A stretch of 64,000 nucleotides of DNA from Pseudovibrio sp. Alg231-02 (lineage in GTDB: Bacteria; Pseudomonadota; Alphaproteobacteria; Rhizobiales; Stappiaceae): positions 203 to 64,202 of the forward strand of contig NZ_FREX01000015.1 in NCBI RefSeq assembly GCF_900143565.1, written 5' to 3'. Made by a program: the position numbers and the translations under genes. Numbering within the stretch: the stretch's first letter is position 1; each line of letters starts with the position of its first letter. Positions 1 to 9,979 of the stretch are shown one piece after another. The notes under the pieces are model-generated. The model had not been told where the DNA came from, did no database searches, and worked only from the letters and a program-made list of their open reading frames with translations.

Positions 1-246
1 CGTTGGCATCAGACTTTGAAGAACCGCATCCTTCTGGAGAATTATTACCTACAAGGGGATCTGGAGCGGCAAGTTGAGGCCTTCGTTGATCATTACAACA
101 ACCATCGCTACCACGAGAGCCTGAACAACATTACCCCTGCCGATGCTTATCTGGGACGGGGCGACAACATCTTACAACATCGCAGTGAGATCAAACGTAA
201 AACTCTGCTCAATCGCAGCTTGAACTACCACGCAAAAGCGGCATAA
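1..246 (+). pseudogene. IS3-family transposase (OrfB) C-terminal end
   Basis: The reading frame is open from base 1 to the stop at 246, so only the last ~81 residues lie in the window and the start is off the left edge. The segment has the typical end of an IS3-group integrase-core transposase: a DHYNNHRYHESL stretch, then TPADAY and a basic tail ending in NYHAKAA. The catalytic D,D residues would lie upstream, so I cannot tell whether the gene is whole or a fragment. The sequence downstream is decayed, which fits an old insertion hotspot at this edge. Confidence 0.8.
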
Positions 247-429
247 CATCAAAACAACAACGGGCCAAGCATTCCATTATTCAAAAGCCTAATCAGTTCC
301 ACTTCATTTGACGACGGACACATGAACGGACAGCTGCATGACGCTATTGTAGCGGCCTATCCCAAAATTGATTTTCGATTTTCTAAAGCCCGTAATGTTT
401 AATTTTTTATCTGATTTGGAGTTGAGGCA

Positions 430-592
430 ATGAGCATTTTCCGCGGTCGTCTTTTTGGCTTTGAAGCACAGCACATCATTCCGAAAGAAGCTGTGAATGG
501 CCTATGAAACAATTGGTTTCAAACGCAATGGTTCCTTTCCCTTGGCTCTCCTAAAAGAACCAATGGAGTTAAAGGCACTCGCGTTAACATAA
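430..592 (+). pseudogene. Probable relic of an AHH-type nuclease toxin domain
   Basis: Frame 430-507 reads MSIFRGRLFGFEAQHIIPKE and on to a stop. The overlapping frame 500-592 continues with AYETIGFKRNGSFPLALLKE. Joined by a frameshift they resemble the AHH family of polymorphic-toxin HNH-like nucleases, which carry an (A)HHIIP core followed by an IGF...NG...LP segment. The first His of the pair is Gln here and the usual downstream His motif is not seen, so it is inactive if correctly identified. A TTGGAG ribosome-binding-like sequence precedes the ATG. Identification rests on eye recognition of a short motif. Confidence 0.35.
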
Positions 593-716
593 ATCGCCGA
601 GCATCAGCTTTGGTTTGACAGACTCTCCGACACTGAAACTCAGCTTCGTCTGTCAGACCATGCCAATAGCGCACACTTCAATCCCTGATAGAATTTTGTG
701 ACTGGCTGCAGTTGGC

Positions 717-753
717 ACGACTTCGCCGGATCGAAGTGTACGGCGAAGGTCGT
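717..753. repeat. Inverted repeat / hairpin
   Basis: A 12-bp stem (ACGACTTCGCCG against CGGCGAA-G-GTCGT, one bulged G) closes a 12-nt loop. No T-tract follows directly. It may be a terminator-like remnant; its function is unknown. Confidence 0.5.
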
Positions 754-973
754 CTTTGTCCGCTTCGTTGTCGTAGGTTCATAGCCAATTTGTGGGTTTT
801 ACTTGTGAATGCTCGATCACCAATCCTTCCCGATTAAAGTCATCCGGAATAGCGAGTGTGTGAAACCGCCTGCCATCGTCTAGCTGATCTGGTATTCTGA
901 CTTAAATTTGCATTCACCTTCATCAATTTATCTGCTAATTGCATACTAAATGTTGGGGTGGGCAATCTTTAAT

Positions 974-3900
974 ATGCAAATAAAGCGTTTGTTTTCTACG
1001 ACTGCGTTGAGCGGTCTTCTATTTGTTGTGGTTCAGACCGTTTCTGCTGAACCAATTGACAACAACACTACATTGCAAGCGCCTAATGATGCCTACGCGG
1101 GGTTTGATGGGTCAGCCAGTGATAAACGGTCGCTGTTTTTTCGCAGGACCTCAGGCTCAACAGATGTACTGACTGGCAGTATCGAAGCGGGAACAACCTC
1201 TTCCTTTGACATTGTTCAAAGCTGGAATGGCGTTGATGCTTTTGATGCCTTGACCGGTAAACTGTATCTGTCAGCGCTTTCTTCTTCTGCCTCGATCAAC
1301 TCCAACGTAGATATCACACTCTATCTTTCACGCCAGACTTCCGCTGCAGCAGAAAACCTGTCTATTGATGCTGTTGGTTTGTGGTCTGAGACAGATGATC
1401 AGATTGCCAACTCCGGGAGCATTCTCATTGACTCCGCTGCTGGTGACACGACTTCAAGCGGTGACGCTTCCTCGTCTGCATCTGCAACGGGTATACAGGG
1501 CGGAGAAATCCAGAACTCCGGTGATGTCACGCTTTGGGCGCGGGGCGGAAATGGTGCCACCGATGATGATGCAGATGTGTCAGCCGAAGCAACTGGCCTT
1601 CAGGGAACGATCGTCGAAAACTCAGGCAAGATTTCTGTTACAGCAATTGCAGGTACGTCCACTTCCACCTCGGCTGGTACAAGCGCCAATGCGCAGGCCT
1701 ATGGAATTCGTGGTGAGCAGATCACCAACAGGGGTAAACTGAATATAACGGCTTCCGCTGAAACAGGACCTGTTAAAGCCTACGGGATAAGCAGCCGGAC
1801 CATTGACCTGAACACCGGCGGGCTCAAGGTAAGCGCCAAGTCCACCACACAAAATGCAAACGCTTATGGCATTTCAGGTGCAACGGAATCCAATAGCGGC
1901 GACATTCTCATTTCCGCCACATCTCAGCAACGTTTCGCATACACCTATGGAATTCAAGGGAATGTGGGCACCAACACGGGCGTTATTGACGTCGAGAGCA
2001 CGTCAGTTGATAGCTTCGCCTATGCCCATGGCATTCAGGGAAATACTCAAAAGAACTCCGGTAGAATAAGAGCTGAAGCAACAGCAACCAATGACTTTGC
2101 CTATTCATTTGGCATTCAAAACGGCGCCGCTGAAAACACAGGTGATATTCAATCAACTGCAAGAAGCACCAAGGAACAAGCCTACGCCTATTCGATACAA
2201 GGGGATGTGGGGAATAACACCGGTGACCTGAGTTCCACCAGTGTCAGTGAAGAAGCCTACGCTTATGCCTACGGCGTTCAAGGTAATGTCACCGCCAACA
2301 GTGGTGTTATGGTGATCTCGGCAACTGCATCTGAGCATGCCTATGCCTATGGTGTGCAGGGGGACACTTCCACTAATTCTGGAGCGCTTACTGTTTCAGC
2401 GACCTCGACAAATGATTATGCTCAGGCCTATGGCATCAGTGGTGCCGTTAACATCAACGAAGGTGCCATCACGGCCGAAGCTAATGCAGGTACCGACAAC
2501 TACAGCACATTCGCTCGTGCTTATGGCCTGCATAGCTATCAAAGAGATTCTGTCCCTGACAATATCTCCAGCAACAGCGGCAACATTAGTGTCGCAGCAC
2601 AAGCTGGCGCTACTCATGATATGAACGGTAATATTGAAGCCTCAGCAAAAGCCTATGGTATCTTTCTAGAGGCTTACAACTCGGATGATCCGATTTACGG
2701 AACTATTGCTGAGAACCGAGGCGATATTACAACCACTGCAACTGGCGCGCAACTCACTGCTTCGTCGGAGACCAACACCGAAAATGGCCGCGTGGAAGCG
2801 GTTGGTATTCTTGCAAATGTGGGTGATAACATCGGCAATATTACGGTGACGGCGAACGGCTCTTCGGTCACAGGTGCTAGCAACGCTGATCTGATCACCA
2901 AAGCCTATGGCATTCAGGGGGATGTCAGCACCAATTCCGGCAGGATCTGGGTTAAGGTAGTTGCAGGAACCAGTGATGGCAGCACCGTCAGATCTTATGT
3001 CCAGGCCACGGGCATCAGGGGTGAAGTTGGCATAAACAACGGCGACATTATCGTTCACGGTGAATCTGCAGAGGATTATGTTCAGGCATACGGCATCGAT
3101 ACTTACAAAGGAGACTTGACCGCGAATACTGGCTCCATTGATGTGACAGGGATCTCGGTTGCTGACTCTGTACAGGCTTCAGGAATTGACCTTTTTGAAG
3201 GTGACATTGTCACCAATAGCGGAACCATTAATGTCTATGGTCAATCAGAACAGCGCTATGTTCAGGCGACTGGTATTGATGTGTATGAGGGGTCAATTGA
3301 AACCAACACGGGAGACATCAGTGCCCGTGGCGTCTCGAAGGAGAGCTACGTCCAGGCAACCGGTATGGACATCACTGGCGGCAACCTAGGAGAGAACACC
3401 GGAAAAATTTTTGCCAAGGCTGTTTCCGAACAAGATGATGCGCGTGCAAAAGGTATCGATGGTAAAGTTGACACCAACCGCGGAGATGTTACGTCCATTG
3501 CAGTCTCTCAAGCGGATTACAGCCGTGCCTATGGGATCTATGATTACAACGGCGGTTCCACTCCAAGCACTCTTTCTGAAAACACAGGCGATATTCAGGC
3601 TTTAGCCCAATCTGGTGATATCACTGAAACAGATAAGGACATTGATGGCACTGCAGATGCCTACGGCATTTACCTGGCAGCTCACAATTCCAATGATCCG
3701 ATTTACGGTAGTATCACTAAGAATTCCGGCGATATTCGCGTCATCGCAAATGCCGGTGTAATTACGGGGACGTCAAATACTCATAATGTGGATGCAACGG
3801 TAAAAGCCTACGGTATTCAGGCAAGCACCACCGAAAACACTGGTGACATCTACGTGGAAGCCAACGGGGCAACCGGTAAAAACCTGAGTGATGGCTCGCT

Positions 3901-6016
3901 CCTCGCCAGAGCCTTTGGTATTCAGGGGGATGTAGGTGTAAACTCTGGCAATATTACCGTTCTTTCACGTGCCGGGACAATTGATACTGGTGCAGGTAAT
4001 ACAGGCGCTTATGCCTATGGCATTGATGGCGCCACGGGCTTGAACACAGGTCAGATCCACGTTGAGAGCCACTCAGAAGACTTTGTTTATGCAACGGGCC
4101 TTAATGATGCCGTTTCACTTGTGAACCAGGGCAAAGTAACCGCTCTTGCAGTGTCCAAAGGCGATTTCGTCTATGCGACTGGCATTGAGGGTGCAGAGGT
4201 CACTGAAAATACTCAGCAGGTCAAAGCCCTGTCTCTTAGCGAAACTCGTTTTGCATATGCTTATGGCATCCGCGCAAATGTCGGACAAAACAGCGGCAAC
4301 ATTATTGCCCAAGCGATTAGCGGTACAGCGGATGGCAATTCTTTGGGTGATTTTGTCTATTCTTATGGCTTGAACGGTAACCTTGGAAGCAACAGTGCTA
4401 CCATCACGGCACAGGCAACGAGTTATGGAGACCGAGCAACGGCCTATGGTGTCGAACAGGCATCTGGAACGCTCACAAACACTGGTACCATTTCTGCGAG
4501 GGCTCAATCAGTATTGAATGGTGGCACCAATGCAAAAGCGCGGGCTTACGGTGTTTATCTCCAGAATGACCTGATCCTAGACTCTCAAGGACTTATTCTC
4601 GCCAGCGCATCAGGCGATGCAGACAGTGAAGCCTATCAGGTATACACCGATGGTTTTGATTTAAGCATAACCAACTATGGCGTAGTTCTGGCATCTGATC
4701 TGCAGCTCACTGATTATGAAGGAACAATACAATCAAACACTGGTGACAATGTTACCTTTGATGACGCGGCTCTATATGTATACGTTGACCCTGCTGATCT
4801 GCAGGAAGGCGGTTACACTCTGCCAAGCCTGGTAGAAAACAAGACACTGACAGAAGGTCAGTTTGAGGATCTCGCGAACATCAACCTACTACGTGCCCAG
4901 CTTGGCTCTGACTGGACTGTTGAATTTGAGGACCAAACGGCCACAGCAGGTGAACAGAAAATCACGTTTAACTTTACACCAGAAAGCTCCTCCGCACTTA
5001 TTTCAGCTGTAGCAACACGGCAAATGGCTTTAAACCTGCAAGATCAGATTGATGGACAAAAGCAGCATCTCAGGCTCAACGGCTTGAAATCACCCGCTCA
5101 ATCAAAGCAGGATTACAACAGCTATGCCTCGGTCCCCAAAAAAACCGAGGGTCAAACTAAAATTGCTAAAGTTGCGCCATCAGATGTGTTTGGTGATGGG
5201 TTTGAAAAGACAACGCAGCTGTACATGCAAGGTTCCGTTTCCCAGCAAGCAGCCACTTATGATCCTGTTGGTTATAACTCTCGTTCTCAGGGATTGCTGA
5301 TTGGACTGAACAGTTCTGTAACTGACAACATTTTTGTTGGCGTAAGTGGTTACTACGGACATGGGAAACTGGATTTCGCAGGTGCAAGGCTTGACGATGG
5401 ATCTGAAGACATAAAAAGCTATGCCGTTGGCACTCAGATTTCCTATCACTACGGTTCCACACTGCTCGGCCTGAGCTCTCTTTATACGCACTCCGATAAC
5501 GAGTTTGCCAACACCACAAGTACTGGTTCCAGAGCAGGGGAATTCACAACGAGCACACTCTCCACGCGCTTGTCAGTGATGTACGACGCAGAGCTTGCTG
5601 GTAATCATTTCACCCCTGAAGTTGCTTTGACGCACGTATGGCTTAATCAAGATGGTTTCGCCGCATCAGGCACAAGTAGTCTTGATACCCGTTACAGTGC
5701 TGTGAATGACAATGATCTCTACCTTTCTGCAAACCTCGCCTGGGCCCACAACTTTGATCTGGGAGATTGGACAGTGCAGCCCAACGCAAAAGTTGGTGTC
5801 CTTCACGCTCTGACCGACAACGAAGTTGAAGGTGAGATTTATCAGGCAGGCGGTAATGAAGAACTCAGCTTCGGGGCAGACCGTACATACCTGAATACCT
5901 CTGTTGGCTTCACCCTTTCCAGAGGAAACCTAACTGCATCAGTAACCTACGCAGGGAGCTTTTCAGGCAACACCTCGCGTGACACAGTGCAGGGGCGAGC
6001 CAGTTACAAATTTTAA
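974..6016 (+). CDS. Giant repeat-rich autotransporter (type Va) adhesin
   Basis: A surface or secreted protein of ~1680 residues. An upstream ATG at 950 is possible, but the ATG at 974 gives a clean signal peptide (MQIKRLFSTTALSGLLFVVV...VSA) preceded by a GGGGTGGG stretch. The passenger, residues ~130-1290, is built of dozens of diverged units of about 25-35 residues, each with N(S/T)GDI, a short beta strand and AYGIQG. This is typical of a right-handed beta-helix in which every unit is one coil. Three longer units with DP(I)YG insertions recur. The last ~270 residues form an autotransporter beta-barrel ending in YKF, the usual terminal aromatic. It lies alone between mobile-element remnants. 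A role in adhesion is inferred from the family; the ligand is unknown. Confidence 0.92.
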   Translation: MQIKRLFSTTALSGLLFVVVQTVSAEPIDNNTTLQAPNDAYAGFDGSASDKRSLFFRRTSGSTDVLTGSIEAGTTSSFDIVQSWNGVDAFDALTGKLYLSALSSSASINSNVDITLYLSRQTSAAAENLSIDAVGLWSETDDQIANSGSILIDSAAGDTTSSGDASSSASATGIQGGEIQNSGDVTLWARGGNGATDDDADVSAEATGLQGTIVENSGKISVTAIAGTSTSTSAGTSANAQAYGIRGEQITNRGKLNITASAETGPVKAYGISSRTIDLNTGGLKVSAKSTTQNANAYGISGATESNSGDILISATSQQRFAYTYGIQGNVGTNTGVIDVESTSVDSFAYAHGIQGNTQKNSGRIRAEATATNDFAYSFGIQNGAAENTGDIQSTARSTKEQAYAYSIQGDVGNNTGDLSSTSVSEEAYAYAYGVQGNVTANSGVMVISATASEHAYAYGVQGDTSTNSGALTVSATSTNDYAQAYGISGAVNINEGAITAEANAGTDNYSTFARAYGLHSYQRDSVPDNISSNSGNISVAAQAGATHDMNGNIEASAKAYGIFLEAYNSDDPIYGTIAENRGDITTTATGAQLTASSETNTENGRVEAVGILANVGDNIGNITVTANGSSVTGASNADLITKAYGIQGDVSTNSGRIWVKVVAGTSDGSTVRSYVQATGIRGEVGINNGDIIVHGESAEDYVQAYGIDTYKGDLTANTGSIDVTGISVADSVQASGIDLFEGDIVTNSGTINVYGQSEQRYVQATGIDVYEGSIETNTGDISARGVSKESYVQATGMDITGGNLGENTGKIFAKAVSEQDDARAKGIDGKVDTNRGDVTSIAVSQADYSRAYGIYDYNGGSTPSTLSENTGDIQALAQSGDITETDKDIDGTADAYGIYLAAHNSNDPIYGSITKNSGDIRVIANAGVITGTSNTHNVDATVKAYGIQASTTENTGDIYVEANGATGKNLSDGSLLARAFGIQGDVGVNSGNITVLSRAGTIDTGAGNTGAYAYGIDGATGLNTGQIHVESHSEDFVYATGLNDAVSLVNQGKVTALAVSKGDFVYATGIEGAEVTENTQQVKALSLSETRFAYAYGIRANVGQNSGNIIAQAISGTADGNSLGDFVYSYGLNGNLGSNSATITAQATSYGDRATAYGVEQASGTLTNTGTISARAQSVLNGGTNAKARAYGVYLQNDLILDSQGLILASASGDADSEAYQVYTDGFDLSITNYGVVLASDLQLTDYEGTIQSNTGDNVTFDDAALYVYVDPADLQEGGYTLPSLVENKTLTEGQFEDLANINLLRAQLGSDWTVEFEDQTATAGEQKITFNFTPESSSALISAVATRQMALNLQDQIDGQKQHLRLNGLKSPAQSKQDYNSYASVPKKTEGQTKIAKVAPSDVFGDGFEKTTQLYMQGSVSQQAATYDPVGYNSRSQGLLIGLNSSVTDNIFVGVSGYYGHGKLDFAGARLDDGSEDIKSYAVGTQISYHYGSTLLGLSSLYTHSDNEFANTTSTGSRAGEFTTSTLSTRLSVMYDAELAGNHFTPEVALTHVWLNQDGFAASGTSSLDTRYSAVNDNDLYLSANLAWAHNFDLGDWTVQPNAKVGVLHALTDNEVEGEIYQAGGNEELSFGADRTYLNTSVGFTLSRGNLTASVTYAGSFSGNTSRDTVQGRASYKF

Positions 6017-6027
6017 GAGGATGCTGC

Positions 6028-6083
6028 TGTTGGAAAATTTCTTCGTAAAGATGAAACTATTACTTACGACTGATTTTCCAACA
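6028..6083. repeat. 11-bp inverted repeat downstream of the autotransporter
   Basis: TGTTGGAAAAT (6028-6038) is repeated exactly in inverse as ATTTTCCAACA (6073-6083), with a 34-base loop. It starts 11 bases after the autotransporter stop codon. It could act as a transcription terminator or mRNA-stabilising stem, though no T-run follows. A lost insertion sequence is another possible origin. Confidence 0.5.
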
Positions 6084-6194
6084 TGAGTTGACCAACTACA
6101 GATTTTCTCTGTTTTTCTGTAAAGGGTCTAAATGAAGTTCCTTTTGGATTTTACGTTCCGCACAAGGTCGTTGGATCCCGCTTAAGTGGATTAT

Positions 6195-6220
6195 CGTCCT
6201 CACTAGGCCTAGTGAGGACG
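6195..6220. repeat. 26-bp perfect palindrome
   Basis: CGTCCTCACTAGG is followed with no spacer by its exact reverse complement. There is no loop and no flanking T-tract, so it is a poor terminator but could be a cruciform or a dimeric protein-binding site. It lies 217 bases from the end of the adjacent IS5-type element. Confidence 0.7.
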
Positions 6221-6436
6221 CACACAATTAGAAATAGCAAGAACATAAAACTGGTGGGAACCCTGCACTGAACCGAATATCCAGTAATGGTCATAATTTT
6301 CCAGATCGCTCATATCTGCTACTGAAGAAGCCTACAGGTGAGCGCGATTCAACTCATAATGGGAACGTCCGATGGTCGAATTCTAGCTCATTCTGAATTG
6401 CAGGGCTCATAATTTCTTTACCTCGAGAAGCTCTTA

Positions 6437-7050
6437 GAGTCTGTTCAAGAATAGCCATATCGAGCAATTCTTCGAACCATCAGCTTGATCATTGCAACGT
6501 TCATTAGAGCTTCTGTGGTTTTTGCATATCGTTCCAAATCCTTTGACAACCTGCGGTTTATGCCAAGCCAGGCGAACGTGCGCTCTACGATCCAGCGTTT
6601 TGGAAGTACTTGAAACCCTTTCTGGTTTGGCTTGACGATTTGGAGCGGCCGCGGGCTCGCCTTTGCTGCAATTTTCCCCTGATATCCTCCATCAGCACAG
6701 ATTACTTCAAGAAAGGGAAAGCGGGATGTCACCTTTTGGCAGACACTGGCGAGGCCATCGCGGTCCTGAATACCCGCTGAATGGACCTTGCTATTCAAAA
6801 CAAGTCCAAGAATATCAACGAGGATATGGCGCTTGCGCCCTTTAACTTTCTTTCCGGCGTCATAGCCGACATCGCCGCGGGCATCCGGGCCGGTTTTCGC
6901 TGACTGACTGTCAATAATTGCGAAGGTTGGACTGTCCTCACGCCCTTCCAGCTGGCGAGTTTGCTGATAAAGAGCTTCATGAGCCCGTTTCAGAGTGCCA
7001 TCACAGGAGAAACGCTTGAAGTAGTAGTGCACGGTGCTACTCGGAAACAC
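6437..7050 (-). mobile_element. IS5-type insertion sequence, 5'-truncated
   Basis: The right end of the element as transcribed appears to be GAGTCTGTTCAAGA at 6437-6450, a typical terminal repeat of this IS group, eight bases beyond the transposase stop. The matching repeat and the first ORF (OrfA) are absent at the other end, where element sequence meets the slipin gene's stop region. The element is therefore a truncated, non-autonomous copy. Confidence 0.7.
6445..7050 (-). pseudogene. IS5-family transposase OrfB, N-terminally truncated
   Basis: The 201-residue frame opens at a GTG and contains the DDE catalytic core of IS5/IS427-type transposases: AIIDSQSAKT (first D), the GYDAGKKVKGRKRHILVD signature, ICADGGYQG (second D) and IVERTFAWLGINRR (the E). 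The N-terminal DNA-binding part, encoded in a separate OrfA in intact elements, is missing. The frame stays open into the slipin gene without resembling transposase there, so homology starts sharply near base 7050. It is probably inactive, although the catalytic residues remain. Confidence 0.85.
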
Positions 7051-7054
7051 TGCC

Positions 7055-7828
7055 TCATTTTTGCTCTTCGGCAGGACTCTTTGCGATTGGTCGGCCTATC
7101 AGTTCCATTGGCATTGGAAAGACAATCGTATTACTTCTATCGCTCGCGATTGTCTGCAGGGTTGTCAGATAACGCAGCTGCATGGCTTGATCGTTCTGAG
7201 AGAGAATTCCGGCGGCTTCTAGAAACTTTTCCGCCGCTTGCTGTTCGCCCTGCGCGTCGATGACCTTGGCGCGGCGTAGCCGCTCAGCTTCCGCCTGCTT
7301 TGCGATTGCCCGGATCATGCGGTCATCAAGGTCAATGTGCTTCAACTCCACATTTGACACCTTTATACCCCAGGTTTCCGTCTGTTCATCCAGAATACGC
7401 TGAATGTCAGCGTTTAACCGATCTCTCGATGCGAGCATTTCGTCAAGCTCATGCTGACCTGCAACCGAGCGCAGCGTTGTCTGGGCCAGTTGGGTGGTCG
7501 CCTGAAGGAAATCCTCAACCTGTATAATCGCCCGTTCAGCGTCCACGGCGCGAAAATACACGACGGCATTGACTTTGACGGAGACATTGTCGCGTGAAAT
7601 TACGTCCTGCTCAGGCACGTCTAAGACGCGTGTGCGCAGATCCACCCGAACCATCTGCATTATACCCGGAAGAACGATGATCAAACCTGGACCCTTTACT
7701 TTCCAAAAACGCCCTAGCAGGAAGATCACACCTCGCTCATACTCCCGCAAAATCTTCAATGACGAGAAAACAATCAAGAGTGGAATCAGTACAGTCAAAG
7801 TCCAGGAATAATTAAGCAGTTCGTTCAT
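7055..7828 (-). CDS. SPFH/slipin (stomatin-like) membrane protein
   Basis: A 257-residue stomatin/prohibitin-type protein. One N-terminal membrane segment (about residues 8-26) is followed by the SPFH domain starting near [15 protein letters not shown], then a charged helical region rich in Ala/Glu/Arg ([21 protein letters not shown]). Slipins form large membrane-associated oligomers and are nearly always paired with an NfeD protein, as here: the start overlaps the nfeD stop by 4 bases (ATGA), so the two are translationally coupled. The stop codon lies immediately beside the truncated IS element, so the last residues (after MELIGRP) may not be the original ones. Length is normal for the family. 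Confidence 0.9.
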   Translation of the reverse strand: MNELLNYSWTLTVLIPLLIVFSSLKILREYERGVIFLLGRFWKVKGPGLIIVLPGIMQMVRVDLRTRVLDVPEQDVISRDNVSVKVNAVVYFRAVDAERAIIQVEDFLQATTQLAQTTLRSVAGQHELDEMLASRDRLNADIQRILDEQTETWGIKVSNVELKHIDLDDRMIRAIAKQAEAERLRRAKVIDAQGEQQAAEKFLEAAGILSQNDQAMQLRYLTTLQTIASDRSNTIVFPMPMELIGRPIAKSPAEEQK

Positions 7829-9252
7829 GACTGGTCCTCACTTTTAAGGGGAGAGACGGTGAGGGTTAACCCCTCAATAGCCGATACTTCGACGGTGTGG
7901 CCCAGCATTAAAGGCGTTGTACTTGTTGCTTGCCATACTTCACCATGAACTCTGACGTGCCCCTCTCTTCCATTCCAGTCCAAAACCACGGCTTTACTGC
8001 TGAGCATTTCTTCCCGCCCTGTTACGACGGCCCGGCCCTTGGAGCGCATAAGAAGATAAAGAATGACGAGAAAAACGCCGGCACTAACAGCTGCGATCGA
8101 CCCAATCAACATAGGAGATACCTCCAGTTCTGGAGTGTCACTGTCGATCAGCATGATTGAACCCAGCACAAAGGCGACGGCACCACCCAGTCCGAGCACG
8201 CCAAAGCCAGGCGCAAGTACTTCAGCGATCATAAGACCAAGCCCGACAAGAATTAAAGCCAGTCCGGCATAGTTGACTGGCAGCAGCTGAAAGGCGTAGA
8301 GCGCCAAAAGCAGGCAGATCACACCGGTAATCCCTGCGATGAAAATACCAGGGCTGTAAAATTCCAGAACGATGCCATAGATGCCGATAAGAAACAGGAT
8401 ATAGGCAACACTCGGTTTAGTGATGACAGAAAGAAACTCGGTCCGCCAATCTGGTTCCACCGGAATAATCGTCAAATTATCAGTTTTGAGCGTAATCTGC
8501 CCTTCTGGCAACTCCACGGACCTCTCATTTAATTGCTGAAGAAGATCGGTTTGACTATCGGCAATAAAGTCGATGACCCCTTCCTCAAGAGCATCGACCG
8601 CCGTTAGGCTGGCAGCTTCGCTGACCGCCTTTTCCGCCCACTCTGAGTTTCGGTTCCTCAACTGGGCAAGGCTCTTGATATAAGCCTTTGCATCGCTGAT
8701 AGCTTTGTCGGAGGAGGACGGAGCCGCACTTGTCTCTGCGTCCTCGTCGTTGTCAGAGCCTTCTGATCCGGGAAAACCACCACCTACCTGAACCGGTGTA
8801 GCTGCACCAAGATTGGTTCCCGGTGCCATGGCAGCAATATGGCATGCGTACAGAATATAGGTTCCGGCACTGGCCGCACGGGCACCGCTCGGTGCAACAT
8901 ACCCAACAACTGGAACCGACGATGCCAGAATGGCATGGACGATGGTGCGCATTGCAGTGTCTAGACCGCCAGGGGTGTTCAAAGTGAGAATGACAAGCGT
9001 GGCTCCATCTTCCTGGGCGGATTGGAGGCCACGTGTCACATAGTCAGCAGTGGCCGGCCCTATAGCGCCTTCAATACGGATAAGTGGGGCGGTCCGGTCC
9101 GTTTGGGCGTTACAGTAGCTCGTAGCAAAAAGCGCAAAAATGAAGAAGCTACCGATTAGAATTGCCAGAAATACGACACATTGAATACAGGCAAATCCTA
9201 AACCTTTAAGATTTGCAATCTGCCATTCCGTTCCTGTTGCCGCCAATCGCAT
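7825..9252 (-). CDS. NfeD-family membrane protease (ClpP-class)
   Basis: A 475-residue partner of the downstream slipin. After an N-terminal membrane or signal segment (residues 18-45) comes a ClpP/SppA-like serine protease domain with NTPGG (about 92-96) and [13 protein letters not shown] (121-133); Ser128 fits the nucleophile seen in archaeal homologues. An acidic low-complexity stretch near 165-185 is an insertion. Four or five membrane helices (about 278-405) and a C-terminal OB-fold NfeD domain follow. NfeD-slipin pairs are thought to cleave or organise membrane proteins. The start is the first ATG of the frame; upstream ribosome-binding sequence is weak. Confidence 0.9.
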   Translation of the reverse strand: MRLAATGTEWQIANLKGLGFACIQCVVFLAILIGSFFIFALFATSYCNAQTDRTAPLIRIEGAIGPATADYVTRGLQSAQEDGATLVILTLNTPGGLDTAMRTIVHAILASSVPVVGYVAPSGARAASAGTYILYACHIAAMAPGTNLGAATPVQVGGGFPGSEGSDNDEDAETSAAPSSSDKAISDAKAYIKSLAQLRNRNSEWAEKAVSEAASLTAVDALEEGVIDFIADSQTDLLQQLNERSVELPEGQITLKTDNLTIIPVEPDWRTEFLSVITKPSVAYILFLIGIYGIVLEFYSPGIFIAGITGVICLLLALYAFQLLPVNYAGLALILVGLGLMIAEVLAPGFGVLGLGGAVAFVLGSIMLIDSDTPELEVSPMLIGSIAAVSAGVFLVILYLLMRSKGRAVVTGREEMLSSKAVVLDWNGREGHVRVHGEVWQATSTTPLMLGHTVEVSAIEGLTLTVSPLKSEDQS

Positions 9253-9979
9253 TTTAAGGTGCGTTCTGTTTTTAGTTGGTTACAGATGGATCACTTCACT
9301 AACTACATAAGGGAATGTGATGACTAACGTAATCAAGTAAGAATTGCTGTTATAAGTCACAGCCAATTATCGGTATCTATACTGACACAAGCCGCGTGTA
9401 ATGGGGACTTTGGTGAATAAGACAGTTTCTAAGAGCTTAAGGCACCTCCAAGCTGCTTGCATTTAAAAAGAAAATTACTTGTTCGCGAGTCTGCTTGTTT
9501 GAGAGCGTTCGATGAAGGCGACCAAAATCTTGCATTAATAATGGGTGGACTGTCAAAAATTACATGCGACATTTCAATCATTGCTACAAATGAGTTCGGT
9601 GAAATATCAGAGCCTCATGGTCATCATAGAGGGGCATCCAGCACCATGCCTCAAAACACAATTCTATATCTTGTGAGCTAATTTTGACTGCAGCAAAGAT
9701 GCTACGATCCCGCGCAAGTTTAATGACTGACGCAATGCAGCAGGATTTTGAACAGGCTACCGGGCCCTGGCATTTGGAGTAGGCGGCTTTACTTGAATGC
9801 TTTGCGTTAACCTCGGAAGCTCTCGTGCAGCCAGCTGTTTTCTCTCTTCATCTGCTCAAAAATAGCGCAGACATGACAGTAGCTCCTCAGATGCTGCCGC
9901 ACTCTATGCATAACAGCCTGACGTTGAACTGTGCTCCAAGAAAATTGTAAGAAGAACAAGCGCTTGGAGCACACTTTAT
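9253..9979. other. Long intergenic region without a supported gene
   Basis: About 730 bases. A TTG-started 74-codon frame (9457-9681) and a 76-codon frame with one in-frame TAG (9723-9950) are open, but neither resembles a known family. The left part should hold the nfeD promoter. An 11-bp inverted repeat at 9930-9973 borders the protease gene. Confidence 0.5.
9930..9973 (-). terminator. Stem-loop downstream of the RTX protease gene
   Basis: TGTGCTCCAAG and its exact inverse CTTGGAGCACA are separated by 22 bases and end 6 bases past the protease stop codon. The perfect 11-bp stem fits transcript termination or 3'-end protection, but no clear U-run follows on the minus strand. Confidence 0.5.

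Larger units (their letters stand above)
247..949. other. Decayed intergenic region with gene relics
   Basis: About 700 bases between the transposase end and the autotransporter hold no intact gene. Short open pieces occur at 321-402, 430-507 and 500-592; the last two together resemble a nuclease-toxin relic, annotated separately. A hairpin with a 12-bp stem and one bulge lies at 717-753. The promoter of the autotransporter should be in the last ~150 bases, but I see no clear -35/-10 pair. Confidence 0.6.
6017..6436. other. Non-coding region after the autotransporter
   Basis: About 420 bases without a supported gene. It holds an 11-bp inverted repeat with a long loop (6028-6083) just after the autotransporter stop and a 26-bp perfect palindrome (6195-6220). 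It ends at the IS5-type element. Confidence 0.6.

Noticed and set aside
9457-9681. 74-codon frame starting at TTG
   Set aside because: No ribosome-binding site, no family resemblance and a poor start codon.
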